This document shows positions 55,396 to 62,787 of a DNA stretch of 64,000 nucleotides, in pieces. Numbering within the stretch: position 1 is the stretch's first letter; each line of letters begins with the position of its first letter. The notes beneath the pieces were generated by a model. It was not told the DNA's origin, searched no databases, and saw only the letters and a program-made list of their open reading frames with translations. Source of the DNA: Thermodesulfovibrio yellowstonii DSM 11347 (lineage in GTDB: Bacteria > Nitrospirota > Thermodesulfovibrionia > Thermodesulfovibrionales > Thermodesulfovibrionaceae); the NCBI RefSeq assembly GCF_000020985.1, contig NC_011296.1, positions 248,001 through 312,000 on the forward strand. The letters run 5' to 3'. The translations under genes and the position numbers were made by a program.

Positions 55396-56010
55396 ATGTC
55401 TTTGATTGTCTTTAAACCCAACCTAACCCCTGCAAGACCTATCTTTTACCTTTCAGAAGAGGAACTGAATCGCTTTACACAGGCATGGCTTAACTACTAT
55501 GACTCAAAGCAAAAGAAAGCCCGAAGAAAAGCCCGAGGACAGTATTTCCTGACCTTCTTAGCTTTGAGATTCACAGGAGCAAGGCATGGAGAGGTTTTGC
55601 TATTAAGGGATGACAGAGACATAGACTTCAGAAACTCTGAAATCACTATACCGACTTTAAAACAAAAACGACCCACAGCCAGAGTTGTTCCAGTTCCACC
55701 CCAGCTTGTGGCAGAGATAGCCCGCTACCTTGCTGAGTATCCAGACATGAAAGGGAAAGTCTTCAGGCTTGACCGATTCAACTTCAGAAAGAAATTTGCC
55801 GAAATAGCCACCCAGACAGGCTTAGATAGAAAAAAAGCCCACCCTCATATACTCAGACACACAAGAGCTATGGAACTCCTTAAAGCAGGAATACCTATCA
55901 CTATGGTCCAAAGCCTCTTAGGCCATGCAAGCCTGAATTCCACCGCCATGTATCTCAGATTCAGTAATCTTGAGGCAAGACAGCTACTGAGGGAGAAAGG
56001 ATTGATATAA
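55396..56010 (+). CDS. Tyrosine recombinase, catalytic-core only
   Basis: 204 residues, lacking the SAM-like core-binding domain of XerC/D. Catalytic residues: Arg in FTGARHGEVLLL near 62, Lys in TLKQKRPTARVVPVP, HxxR in HPHILRHTRA, His in LLGHASLNST and Tyr in AMYLRF near 190. It is distinct from the element integrase and sits just after repeat copy 2, so that repeat could be its target. Likely roles are resolution of multimers or rearrangement within the element; the target assignment is inference. Confidence 0.85.
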   Translation: MSLIVFKPNLTPARPIFYLSEEELNRFTQAWLNYYDSKQKKARRKARGQYFLTFLALRFTGARHGEVLLLRDDRDIDFRNSEITIPTLKQKRPTARVVPVPPQLVAEIARYLAEYPDMKGKVFRLDRFNFRKKFAEIATQTGLDRKKAHPHILRHTRAMELLKAGIPITMVQSLLGHASLNSTAMYLRFSNLEARQLLREKGLI

Positions 56011-56037
56011 AAAACACAACAAAGGAGGAGGTAAGCT

Positions 56038-56385
56038 ATGAAAGAAATATTGATTCATCCATTTTGTTATCTCTTACCATGGATGACTGATGAAGAATTT
56101 AAAGCATTAAAAGAAGACATTAAAAAGCATGGACTGATTGAGCCTATCACTCTATACGAAGGACAGATACTTGACGGAAAATGCCGATACAAAGCATGTA
56201 AGGAACTCAAAATCACCCCTAAATTTGTTGAGTTTCACGGAGATGACCTTGAGGCTCTTATATATGTGATTAGGAAAAATATTCTCAGACAGCAGCTAAA
56301 CAAAGACCAGATAAGCTGCATAATTGCAGAGGCTGTCACAGAGGCTGAAAAGTTTATAAAAAAACAATATTCTCTATTTGAATAA
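56038..56385 (+). CDS. ParB/sulfiredoxin-fold domain protein
   Basis: 115 residues. The segment LKEDIKKHGLIEPITLYEGQILDGKCRYKACKEL is the ParB N-terminal (ParB/Srx) motif; GKCRYKA replaces the usual GERRxRA box. IRKNILRQQLNKDQ begins the following helical part, which then stops, so the DNA-binding half of a true ParB is missing. No ParA is nearby. AAAGGAGGAGG site. Probably a regulator, or a CTP- or DNA-binding accessory protein. Confidence 0.75.
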   Translation: MKEILIHPFCYLLPWMTDEEFKALKEDIKKHGLIEPITLYEGQILDGKCRYKACKELKITPKFVEFHGDDLEALIYVIRKNILRQQLNKDQISCIIAEAVTEAEKFIKKQYSLFE

Positions 56386-56389
56386 AAAG

Positions 56390-56707
56390 ATGAACAAATG
56401 TTTATTGAAAAGCAAAAATTTTGAAAACCAAACTGAAGTTGAAAATTTTCTGAGTACTCATCCTGAATGCTTTTCCTGTCAACCCTATATTACCGAATTT
56501 ATGAAAGAGAACATAGACAGATACTCAGAAATAGTTCAAAAATACAATTACTGTCTATGGTGCATGCTTAAAGGAGAATACAATAATGTGAGAAAAAGAG
56601 GACTCATAGAGGCACTTGATTTGTGTAAATCTTGTGAACGATTTCACAAACACGAAATCGTTCACGCTCAATACATTCAAAAAACAATTCAATTCACCCT
56701 GTTTTAA
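56390..56707 (+). CDS. Hypothetical cysteine-rich protein, about 105 residues
   Basis: Starts at ATG 56390 or at a TTG twelve bases earlier that overlaps the previous gene. Three CxxC pairs (CFSC, CLWC, CKSC) suggest zinc binding; overall helical. Near the C-terminus the coding sequence contains a perfect 12-bp hairpin. Its stop overlaps the convergent hicB. Not recognised. Confidence 0.6.
   Translation: MNKCLLKSKNFENQTEVENFLSTHPECFSCQPYITEFMKENIDRYSEIVQKYNYCLWCMLKGEYNNVRKRGLIEALDLCKSCERFHKHEIVHAQYIQKTIQFTLF
56634..56665. repeat. Perfect 12-bp-arm hairpin inside coding sequence
   Basis: GTGAACGATTTC (56634-56645) and GAAATCGTTCAC (56654-56665) with an eight-base loop. It codes for CERFHKHEIVHA at the end of the cysteine-rich protein and may act as transcription terminator for it. 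Confidence 0.6.
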
Positions 56708-56913
56708 GCAAAAGCAAGCCTACCCCTTGGTATCGGAATCTCTCTTCCTATCTCCTTAGCTGTCTCAATCCATTCCTCTATCGCTACCTGAGCATTTGTT
56801 AAAGCTTCTTCATAAGTCTTTCCATCTGCCATGCACCCGGGAAGTTCTGGAACTTCAGCTATAAATGCTTCGTCTTCCTCTGACCAGTAAATTATTATCT
56901 CATATTTATACAT
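56704..56913 (-). CDS. hicB: HicB-family antitoxin
   Basis: 69 residues with the degenerate RNase H-like HicB fold: IIIYWSEEDEAFIAEVPELPGCMADGKTYEEALTNAQVAIEEWIETAKE, ending in PIPRGRL. No C-terminal DNA-binding domain, so this is the short HicB type. It overlaps hicA by eight bases and neutralises it. Confidence 0.92.
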   Translation of the reverse strand: MYKYEIIIYWSEEDEAFIAEVPELPGCMADGKTYEEALTNAQVAIEEWIETAKEIGREIPIPRGRLAFA

Positions 56914-57172
56914 CTGCTACCCCCTTATGGAGTTTATATTTCAATATCAGGTTTCTTACCTGTTTCACCTGATATGGCTTAGCTTTCCCATTCTCTAAAG
57001 GTTGCAGGTTTATTATCTCTTCAATACCAGATTTGAAAAATATGTGATGACTTCCTTTAATCCTTTCCTGAAATCCAAAATCTCTTAACAATTTTCTCAA
57101 ATCCTCAAACCTCAGATTCCTGTCTACCAGCCCTGATAAAAGCTTTTTCAAAAATTTCTTATCAACGCTCAC
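56906..57172 (-). CDS. hicA: HicA-family mRNA interferase toxin
   Basis: 88 residues. The double-stranded-RNA-binding-like fold is shown by LRKLLRDFGFQERIKGSHHIFFKSG, with the catalytic histidine in GSHHIF. Starts at GTG (57170-57172) or at a TTG six bases downstream; neither has an ideal ribosome-binding site. Toxin-first order with overlap into hicB is typical. Confidence 0.88.
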   Translation of the reverse strand: MSVDKKFLKKLLSGLVDRNLRFEDLRKLLRDFGFQERIKGSHHIFFKSGIEEIINLQPLENGKAKPYQVKQVRNLILKYKLHKGVADV

Positions 57173-57215
57173 TTCTATATTTTACCACCTATAAAATTTT
57201 ATTCCTACCCAGACT

Positions 57216-57235
57216 GCATTAATAAATATAGAAGC
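57216..57235 (+). promoter_or_regulatory. TGCATTA...TATAG motif before the 57256 gene
   Basis: TGCATTAATAAATATAGAAG is identical to the copy at 57678, and the similarity continues through TTTGAGGAGGTAAA. It lies in the divergent space between hicA and the zinc-ribbon gene. Confidence 0.6.
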
Positions 57236-57255
57236 CCATTTGAGGAGGTAAATTT

Positions 57256-57723
57256 ATGAAAAAATGCAAAAACTGTCAAAAAGAATTCTATCCCACCTAC
57301 AACCTGAAAAACTTCTGTAGCCTGAAATGCCAGAAAGAATATCGCAAAAACTATATGAAAACCCTTATGCAACAGAAAAGAAATTCTGTTAGCAAAATCC
57401 ACCGCTATGTTAATACTCATGATAATACTTTTGAGTCTCTAAAAGGCTTTAAAAAAACTTCTAAGGGGGATTTTGAGACCGAATATGGTAGTCATGAGAA
57501 CTACCAGATAGCTAAAACATGCTGTAACTGGGAGACCAAACAGAAAGAGGGATACTGTATTACCCTTTATGAGCCATATTTCCTGTTCAGAAAGCCATGC
57601 AGGGAATGCCATATCTTAGATGCTTTGAAATTTTACGACATAAAAAAGAAAGCAGAGAAAAAGACAAAGAGAGAAACTGCATTAATAAATATAGAAGCAA
57701 CATTTGAGGAGGTAAAGCAATGA
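57256..57723 (+). CDS. Hypothetical zinc-ribbon protein, 155 residues
   Basis: N-terminal CKNCQKEF...FCSLKCQKEY is a four-cysteine ribbon of the kind found in small plasmid- and phage-encoded proteins. A second cysteine group (CCNWE, CITLYE, CRECH) lies in the middle. The last 15 residues (TALINIEATFEEVKQ) are encoded by a duplicated promoter/leader segment, so the native C-terminus may have been extended by that duplication. Overlaps the next gene by four bases. Confidence 0.62.
   Translation: MKKCKNCQKEFYPTYNLKNFCSLKCQKEYRKNYMKTLMQQKRNSVSKIHRYVNTHDNTFESLKGFKKTSKGDFETEYGSHENYQIAKTCCNWETKQKEGYCITLYEPYFLFRKPCRECHILDALKFYDIKKKAEKKTKRETALINIEATFEEVKQ
57678..57697 (+). promoter_or_regulatory. 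TGCATTA...TATAG motif inside the 57256 gene
   Basis: Second identical TGCATTAATAAATATAGAAG, here within the 3' end of the zinc-ribbon gene, leading to GAGGAGGTAAA and the ATG at 57720. Confidence 0.6.
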
Positions 57724-58049
57724 AAAAAGCATTTAAAGACATGTATGCAGACCTAAAGGAAATGTGGACAGACACGCTTAGACCAGTGCTAAAAGGCTTT
57801 CTCACTTATGCACCAGGAAAAACCCTTGCAGCAGTATTGCTTACAGGTTTTAACCTATCCTCATTTTTCAAGGATTTTGGTTTAGGCTATGCTCTTACGG
57901 TTCTTGTCTCTTTTGTAGGTTCAATCTATCTTTTCCTGAAAGCCTATCAAAGGACTAAAGAGGGAATGATTCAAGAGGAAAAGGAACGGATAGAGAAACT
58001 TTGCCAGACTGTTGATTTTCACTTAAGAAAGGAGCAGAGAAATGAATAA
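57720..58049 (+). CDS. Hypothetical membrane protein, 109 residues
   Basis: A soluble N-terminal helix (KKAFKDMYADLKEMWTDTLRPVLKGFL), two membrane-helix candidates at about 36-52 and 56-76 (LAAVLLTGFNLSSFF and GYALTVLVSFVGSIYLFL), and a charged C-terminal helix. Both ends are predicted cytoplasmic. Overlaps its neighbours. Not recognised. Confidence 0.63.
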   Translation: MKKAFKDMYADLKEMWTDTLRPVLKGFLTYAPGKTLAAVLLTGFNLSSFFKDFGLGYALTVLVSFVGSIYLFLKAYQRTKEGMIQEEKERIEKLCQTVDFHLRKEQRNE

Positions 58050-58353
58050 GAAAGCCTTTGCTATCTATCACCGAAAACGAAACGGTTTCGTTTTCGGAAG
58101 AGGAGAAAAGGCTATGAATGAGAAAGCCTTTGCTATCGCAAACGCTTTAGCCAGATACTACGGCATACCTGAGCCAGAGTTTGTCTCTGCTCAGGAATGC
58201 CACCAGTGGATTAAGTCAGTGCTCAATAAAAGCAATGCTCAACTAAAGAAGTGTCCTCATTGTCAAACTGTTATGGCACGGAAGTTAGTGAATGGCAGGC
58301 TTAGATATGTTTGCAACTCCTGCAATAAAACCTTTGCACTTAAGGGAGTGTAA
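58042..58353 (+). CDS. Hypothetical zinc-ribbon protein with internal duplication
   Basis: 103 residues. The C-terminal CPHCQTVMARKLVNGRLRYVCNSC is a four-cysteine ribbon. The first 24 residues are unusual: NKKAFAI is repeated as NEKAFAI, and between the two copies lies a perfect 27-bp palindrome coding for RKRNGFVFG. The second ATG (58114) has its own GAGGAG site, so a 79-residue protein starting there may be the ancestral form. Possibly DNA- or RNA-binding. Confidence 0.62.
   Translation: MNKKAFAIYHRKRNGFVFGRGEKAMNEKAFAIANALARYYGIPEPEFVSAQECHQWIKSVLNKSNAQLKKCPHCQTVMARKLVNGRLRYVCNSCNKTFALKGV
58071..58097. repeat. 27-bp perfect palindrome between 24-bp direct repeats
   Basis: Arms CCGAAAACGAAAC and GTTTCGTTTTCGG around one base. 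It is flanked by ATGAATAAGAAAGCC... (58042) and ATGAATGAGAAAGCC... (58114), 24 bases with one difference. The core CGAAAC-N-GTTTCGTTT also forms hairpin 2 at 40101-40125. Confidence 0.7.
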
Positions 58354-58587
58354 ATGGAACTACTTACTCCAAATGAAGTAACTCAAATTCTCAAAATCAC
58401 AAAAAGAACCCTCTACCACTATATCAAACAGGGAATTATTCCATACGTGAGACTGCAGAAAAGAATCCGATTCAGAAAAGAAGACATTGACCAATTTATT
58501 CAGAACCGACTGAGTAGAAATCCTGAAGTTGACGATATTGTTGTCACTATTAAAAGAAAAATCCAAAAAGCACTCAAGGAGTCTTGA
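58354..58587 (+). CDS. Excisionase-type helix-turn-helix protein
   Basis: 77 residues. LLTPNEVTQILKITKRTLYHYIKQGIIPYVRLQKRIRFRKEDIDQFIQ is the MerR-like winged helix of the helix_turn_helix_17 / AlpA excisionase group. It starts directly after the previous stop and lies 84 bases before the integrase, the usual place for a recombination directionality factor. It should bend the attachment site during excision. Confidence 0.86.
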   Translation: MELLTPNEVTQILKITKRTLYHYIKQGIIPYVRLQKRIRFRKEDIDQFIQNRLSRNPEVDDIVVTIKRKIQKALKES

Positions 58588-58671
58588 CCCGCCTGATGAT
58601 TTTTTTCTATCCTACCATATCTCTGTTCATTGACAAGCAAGTAAGCCATGTTCTGAAGAAAGGAGCAGGAC

Positions 58672-59709
58672 ATGGGACTGTATAAAAGAGGCAATATCTG
58701 GTGGTTTTCTGTAACCATTAAAGGTAAACAATTTAGATTTTCAACCAAAACCACAGATAGAAAGAAAGCCACCGAGATTTATGCTAAAGCCCTACTTGAG
58801 CTTGATAATCCAACTAAGGACGTTGAAAATCAGATTTCTTTTGGTGAATTCTTTGAGAATCAGTATTTACCTTTTTCAGAGAGGCAGGCTTCTCACCAGA
58901 GTAAAAAATATTACTTCAAAGTTATCCCTGAGTGGTTTAAAAAAATACCTATAAATCAAATTACCACCAGAGACATTGAATTGCTTCAGGGAGACCTCCT
59001 GAAAGGCAGAACTCCAGCCAGTGTAAACAGAATTATTGCAACTATCAAACACTCACTGAGAAAAGCTTACGAATGGGAATTGACAGAAGAGGAAACCCTT
59101 AAAAGAGTGCAAAGAGTAAAACCTCTTAAAGGAGAAGTGCAAAGACTGAGATTCCTATCCCTTGAGGAATGTCACAAACTTATAGAGGTAGCTGAGCCAC
59201 ACTTAAAGCCTATCATTATTACTGCTCTTAATACTGGAATGAGAAAGGGAGAAATTCTGAGCCTCACGTGGAGCCAGATTGACCTCAAACACGGCTTTAT
59301 CCACCTCGAAAAGACTAAAAACGGAGAGAGAAGAGATATTCCAATGAATGATACTCTTAAAATTCTATTCCGAGACCTCATAAAGAACAGAAGACTCGAC
59401 TCGGACTATGTATTCTTGAACCCCGAAACAGGAAAGAGACTTACAGACATAAAAAGAAGTTTCAGGACAGCCTGTAAGAGAGCAGGAATTACTGATTTCA
59501 GATTTCATGACTTAAGACACACCTTTGCCAGTCATCTTATAATGAATGGAGTTGACCTAAAAACTGTTCAAGAACTTTTGGGACATAAAACCATTAAAAT
59601 GACCTTAAAATACAGTCACTTATCAAAAGCACACAAGGAAAAGGCAGTAAATACCTTGAATATCACAATTTATCACAATTTTATCACAGTCAGGCAGGAG
59701 AGGGGATAG
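58672..59709 (+). CDS. int: Phage-type tyrosine integrase of the element
   Basis: 345 residues. N-terminal arm-binding domain (RGNIWWFSVTIKGKQFRFSTKT), SAM-like core-binding domain at about 60-155 and catalytic domain with Arg in LNTGMRKGEIL, HxxR in FHDLRHTFASHL, His in LLGHKTI and Tyr in TLKYSHLS. It lies next to the tRNA-Ala attachment site. The last codons coincide with three TATCACA arm-type sites. AAAGGAGC site before the ATG. Confidence 0.95.
   Translation: MGLYKRGNIWWFSVTIKGKQFRFSTKTTDRKKATEIYAKALLELDNPTKDVENQISFGEFFENQYLPFSERQASHQSKKYYFKVIPEWFKKIPINQITTRDIELLQGDLLKGRTPASVNRIIATIKHSLRKAYEWELTEEETLKRVQRVKPLKGEVQRLRFLSLEECHKLIEVAEPHLKPIIITALNTGMRKGEILSLTWSQIDLKHGFIHLEKTKNGERRDIPMNDTLKILFRDLIKNRRLDSDYVFLNPETGKRLTDIKRSFRTACKRAGITDFRFHDLRHTFASHLIMNGVDLKTVQELLGHKTIKMTLKYSHLSKAHKEKAVNTLNITIYHNFITVRQERG
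59661..59690. promoter_or_regulatory. Right arm-type integrase binding sites
   Basis: TATCACAATT (59661), TATCACAATT (59671) and TTATCACAGT (59681) are in tandem with a ten-base period inside the end of the integrase gene. They match the repeats near the left end. Confidence 0.6.
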
Positions 59710-59738
59710 TTGAAAATTCAAAAACCATTGATTTTACT

Positions 59739-59814
<76 letters not shown>

Positions 59815-59824
59815 GATTTATAAA

Positions 59825-59853
59825 ATTAACATATATACACATTTATTTGTCAA
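59825..59853 (-). promoter_or_regulatory. Promoter of tRNA-Ala
   Basis: On the minus strand TTGACA (59848-59853), a 17-base spacer and GTTAAT (59825-59830), ending about ten bases before the tRNA 5' end. Confidence 0.6.
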
Positions 59854-59883
59854 TTACTATTAATTTTTCTTACTTTTTTAAGG

Positions 59884-59889
59884 TATAAT
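59884..59889 (+). promoter_or_regulatory. -10 box of the lapAB gene
   Basis: Perfect TATAAT 31 bases before the lapAB ATG; the -35 region is poor (TAATTT-like). GAGAGG serves as ribosome-binding site. Confidence 0.45.
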
Positions 59890-59920
59890 TAAAAAATTGC
59901 AATAGCGAGAGGTACTTGAT

Positions 59921-61234
59921 ATGTCAAAGTTTTTTATTTTTCTACTACTTGTTTTCCTCACTATTATTGGACTTTTTGCAATGGAAAATAAAGAGATGGT
60001 AATTCTTAAAATACCTTTTGGTGCATCATATGAAATGCCCAAAATAGGATTAATGCTTCTTTCTTTAAGTTTCGGAGCCTTTTTTATTTTTCTTGTTTTT
60101 TTTATTAGAGACACTACCAATCTTATAAGTAAGTTTCAATTACAGAAAAAACACAAAAAAGAGGAAAAAATAAAGGATTATTACGCAAAGGCACTGAATG
60201 CAATCATGAGAGACAAAGTCACAGAAGCAAAAGAAGCTTTACAGGAAATATTGAAAGAGGAGCCTGAGCATATAGATGCACTTATAAGACTTGGAGATCT
60301 TTCAATGAAGGAGGAAGACTATAAGACAGCTCTTAAATATTATAAAAAAGCCTATGAACTTGATCCTAAAAACATAGTCCCTCTCTTTTCTATTGAGAAT
60401 GTTATGGAAAAAATGAATGAAAATGAGCTTGCCCTCAAATACATAGAGCAGATTACAAATCTTGAACCCGATAGCCCTTTAGCACATTATAAAATGAGAA
60501 ATATTTTAGAAAGGCTTGAAAAATGGGAAGATTTAATTGTTTTGCAGAAAAAAATTCTTAAACTTGTCCCAGAGTATAAAAAATCAGAGGAAGAAAGAAG
60601 GCTTGTAGGATATACATATGAGTATGGAAGAGTAAGTCTTGAATCAGGAGAGATTGAACAAGCTGAAAGAATTTTTTCAAATCTTGTTAAAACATCTTCA
60701 GATTTTATTCCTGCTTATCTGGGTCTTGCAGAAGTTATAATTTCCAAGGAAGGTGTTGAAGAAGCAATTGATTTTCTAAAAAAATGCTATGAAGATTTAA
60801 AATCTAAACTTTTACTTATCAGGCTTGAAGATTTGCTTATTAGCATAGGTGATCCAAAAAGATTAATTCAATTTTACCTTAAAGCAATAAACGAAAAGCC
60901 AGATGATATTGAGCTCAAATTCCTTCTTGGAAGACTTTATTATCGTCTGGAAATGATTGATGATGCTATAGAGACATTATCTTCTATTGATCCAGCTATA
61001 TGTTCTACTCCGAAGCTTCACTGTATAAAGGGGTATCTTTATCTAAGAAGAAATCAAACTACAAAAGCTGTTTCTGAGTTTAAACAGTTATGCCCTGAAA
61101 CAAAAGTATCAAATTTATCATACTTATGTAGAGAATGTCATTCAACATTTGAAGAATGGACAGGAAGATGTTCTGTTTGTGGCACATGGAACAGCTTTGA
61201 GGTTGATCTAAGAGGCTGTGAAATCCTAAAATGA
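59921..61234 (+). CDS. LapA-LapB fusion: LPS assembly regulator with TPRs and rubredoxin-like zinc knuckle
   Basis: 437 residues. Residues 1-75 form a LapA-like unit with two membrane helices (FFIFLLLVFLTIIGLF and IGLMLLSLSFGAFFIFLVFFI). Then follow seven to nine TPRs (for example AKEALQEILKEEPEHIDALIRLGDL) and a C-terminal zinc pair CRECHSTFEEWTGRCSVCGTW, exactly as in LapB (YciM). In E. coli LapA and LapB are separate and control LpxC turnover through FtsH. Here they appear fused. The stop overlaps the next gene. Confidence 0.82.
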   Translation: MSKFFIFLLLVFLTIIGLFAMENKEMVILKIPFGASYEMPKIGLMLLSLSFGAFFIFLVFFIRDTTNLISKFQLQKKHKKEEKIKDYYAKALNAIMRDKVTEAKEALQEILKEEPEHIDALIRLGDLSMKEEDYKTALKYYKKAYELDPKNIVPLFSIENVMEKMNENELALKYIEQITNLEPDSPLAHYKMRNILERLEKWEDLIVLQKKILKLVPEYKKSEEERRLVGYTYEYGRVSLESGEIEQAERIFSNLVKTSSDFIPAYLGLAEVIISKEGVEEAIDFLKKCYEDLKSKLLLIRLEDLLISIGDPKRLIQFYLKAINEKPDDIELKFLLGRLYYRLEMIDDAIETLSSIDPAICSTPKLHCIKGYLYLRRNQTTKAVSEFKQLCPETKVSNLSYLCRECHSTFEEWTGRCSVCGTWNSFEVDLRGCEILK

Positions 61235-61821
61235 TTAATTTTTTTCGCAAAAAACGAAAAATTGTTCTTGATACAAGCGTTTTTATCAATCCAGATATAA
61301 GAAATTTTTTTGGTGAAAATCCTGAAAAGGCGATTGAGGAATTTATAAAAATAGCAAAGAGAGCCAAAAATCTTGAATTTTATATTCCTTCCACTGTTTT
61401 TAAAGAATTGATGTATTTTGTTGATGAAAAAAAAATCCCGAAAGATTTTTATTTTTTAATTAGAATTAAATCTCCTGATAAACACAGAAGTGTCTGTCCT
61501 GCAATATTTTTTTATGAACTTGTTGAGGAAATGAGGCAAAGAATAAATAAGGGTTTGAGAGTTGCAGAGAATGCTGTAAGAAATGTAAATCAGAAAGATG
61601 CTGATGAAATAATCAAAGATTTAAGAAAAAAATACAGAGAAGCACTTCGTGAAGGTATAATTGATAGTAAAGAAGATGTTGATTTAATATTTCTGTCTAT
61701 GGAACTTCAAGCAACATTGATTACAGGTGATCAGGGATTGATTAAATGGGCTGATAAACTCGGGATTGAATGGATTGTCCCTGAAAAATTTAAAGATTTT
61801 TTACTTTCTGCGATTGGATGA
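61231..61821 (+). CDS. RNA ligase partner-type PIN domain protein (UPF0278)
   Basis: 196 residues. [19 protein letters not shown] opens a PIN nuclease fold with its first aspartate. [12 protein letters not shown], the central [33 protein letters not shown] block, [24 protein letters not shown] and [18 protein letters not shown] complete the acidic site. This set matches the MJ1548/UPF0278 family known mostly from archaea and annotated as partner of an RNA ligase. No ligase gene is adjacent here. It overlaps lapAB by four bases and convergent accA by 21. Confidence 0.82.
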
Positions 61822-62787
61822 ACCCCAGAAGTTACCAATTTTTCTGAATTTTTCATATCTTTTTTTAATAAGTTCGTCAGGAGGAATCTTAATAAGTTCT
61901 GTTGCCACGCTAACTATTTTAGCTTTAATTCTTTTCCCAACTTCCTGAGGTTCTCTGTGAGCTCCTCCAAGTGGTTCAGAAATAATATCATCAATAATTC
62001 CAAATTTTTTTAAATCTTGTGCTGTAAGCTTAAGTTCTTCAGCTGCTCTCATGTAATCTTCTACTCCTACATCAGAATTCTTTTTCCATAATATAGCTGC
62101 ACATCCCTCTGGTGAGATAACTGAATAAATTGCATGTTCAAGCATGAAAATTTTATCACATACACTCAGTGCAAGAGCTCCTCCGCTTCCACCTTCACCT
62201 ATTACAAATCCAATCAAAGGTATTTTAAGTAGCGACATCTCCATAAGATTATTTGCTATTGCTTCAGCCTGTCCCCTTTCTTCTGCACCTATTCCAGGGA
62301 ATGCACCAGGAGTGTCAATCATGGTAATAACAGGTATTGAAAATTTTTCTGCCAGTTTCATGACTCTTAATGCTTTTCTGTATCCTTCTGGATGAGCCTG
62401 CCCAAAGTTGCGATATATTCTTTCTTTTATTGTTCTACCTTTCTGATGTCCCACCAACGCATAGGGATCACCATCAATTTTCCCAATTCCTGCTATAACA
62501 GCAGGATCATCTCCGAAACGGCGATCTCCGTGAAGTTCAATGAAATCTTCAAAAATTATTGAAATATAATCAAGTGTATAAGGCCTCTCTGGATGTCTTG
62601 CAATCTGGGTTTTCTGCCATGGGGTTAGATTTGAGAAAACTTCAGTTTTTAATTCTTTTAACTTTTTGTTGAGTCTTTTTATCTCCTGAGTAAGGTCAAT
62701 ATCACTGCCATCGGAGAGTTTTTTTAACTCTTCAATTTTTATTTCTAATTCCTGTATAGGTTTTTCAAAGTCAAGATAGTAGGTCAT
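61801..62787 (-). CDS. accA: Acetyl-CoA carboxylase carboxyltransferase subunit alpha
   Basis: Transfers the carboxyl group from biotin to acetyl-CoA. 328 residues from ATG 62785-62787, which has GGTGAGG before it and overlaps the dnaE stop (ATGA); a TTG six codons earlier is less likely. Key segments: [54 protein letters not shown] and [39 protein letters not shown]. The dnaE-accA order is common in bacteria. Confidence 0.95.
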
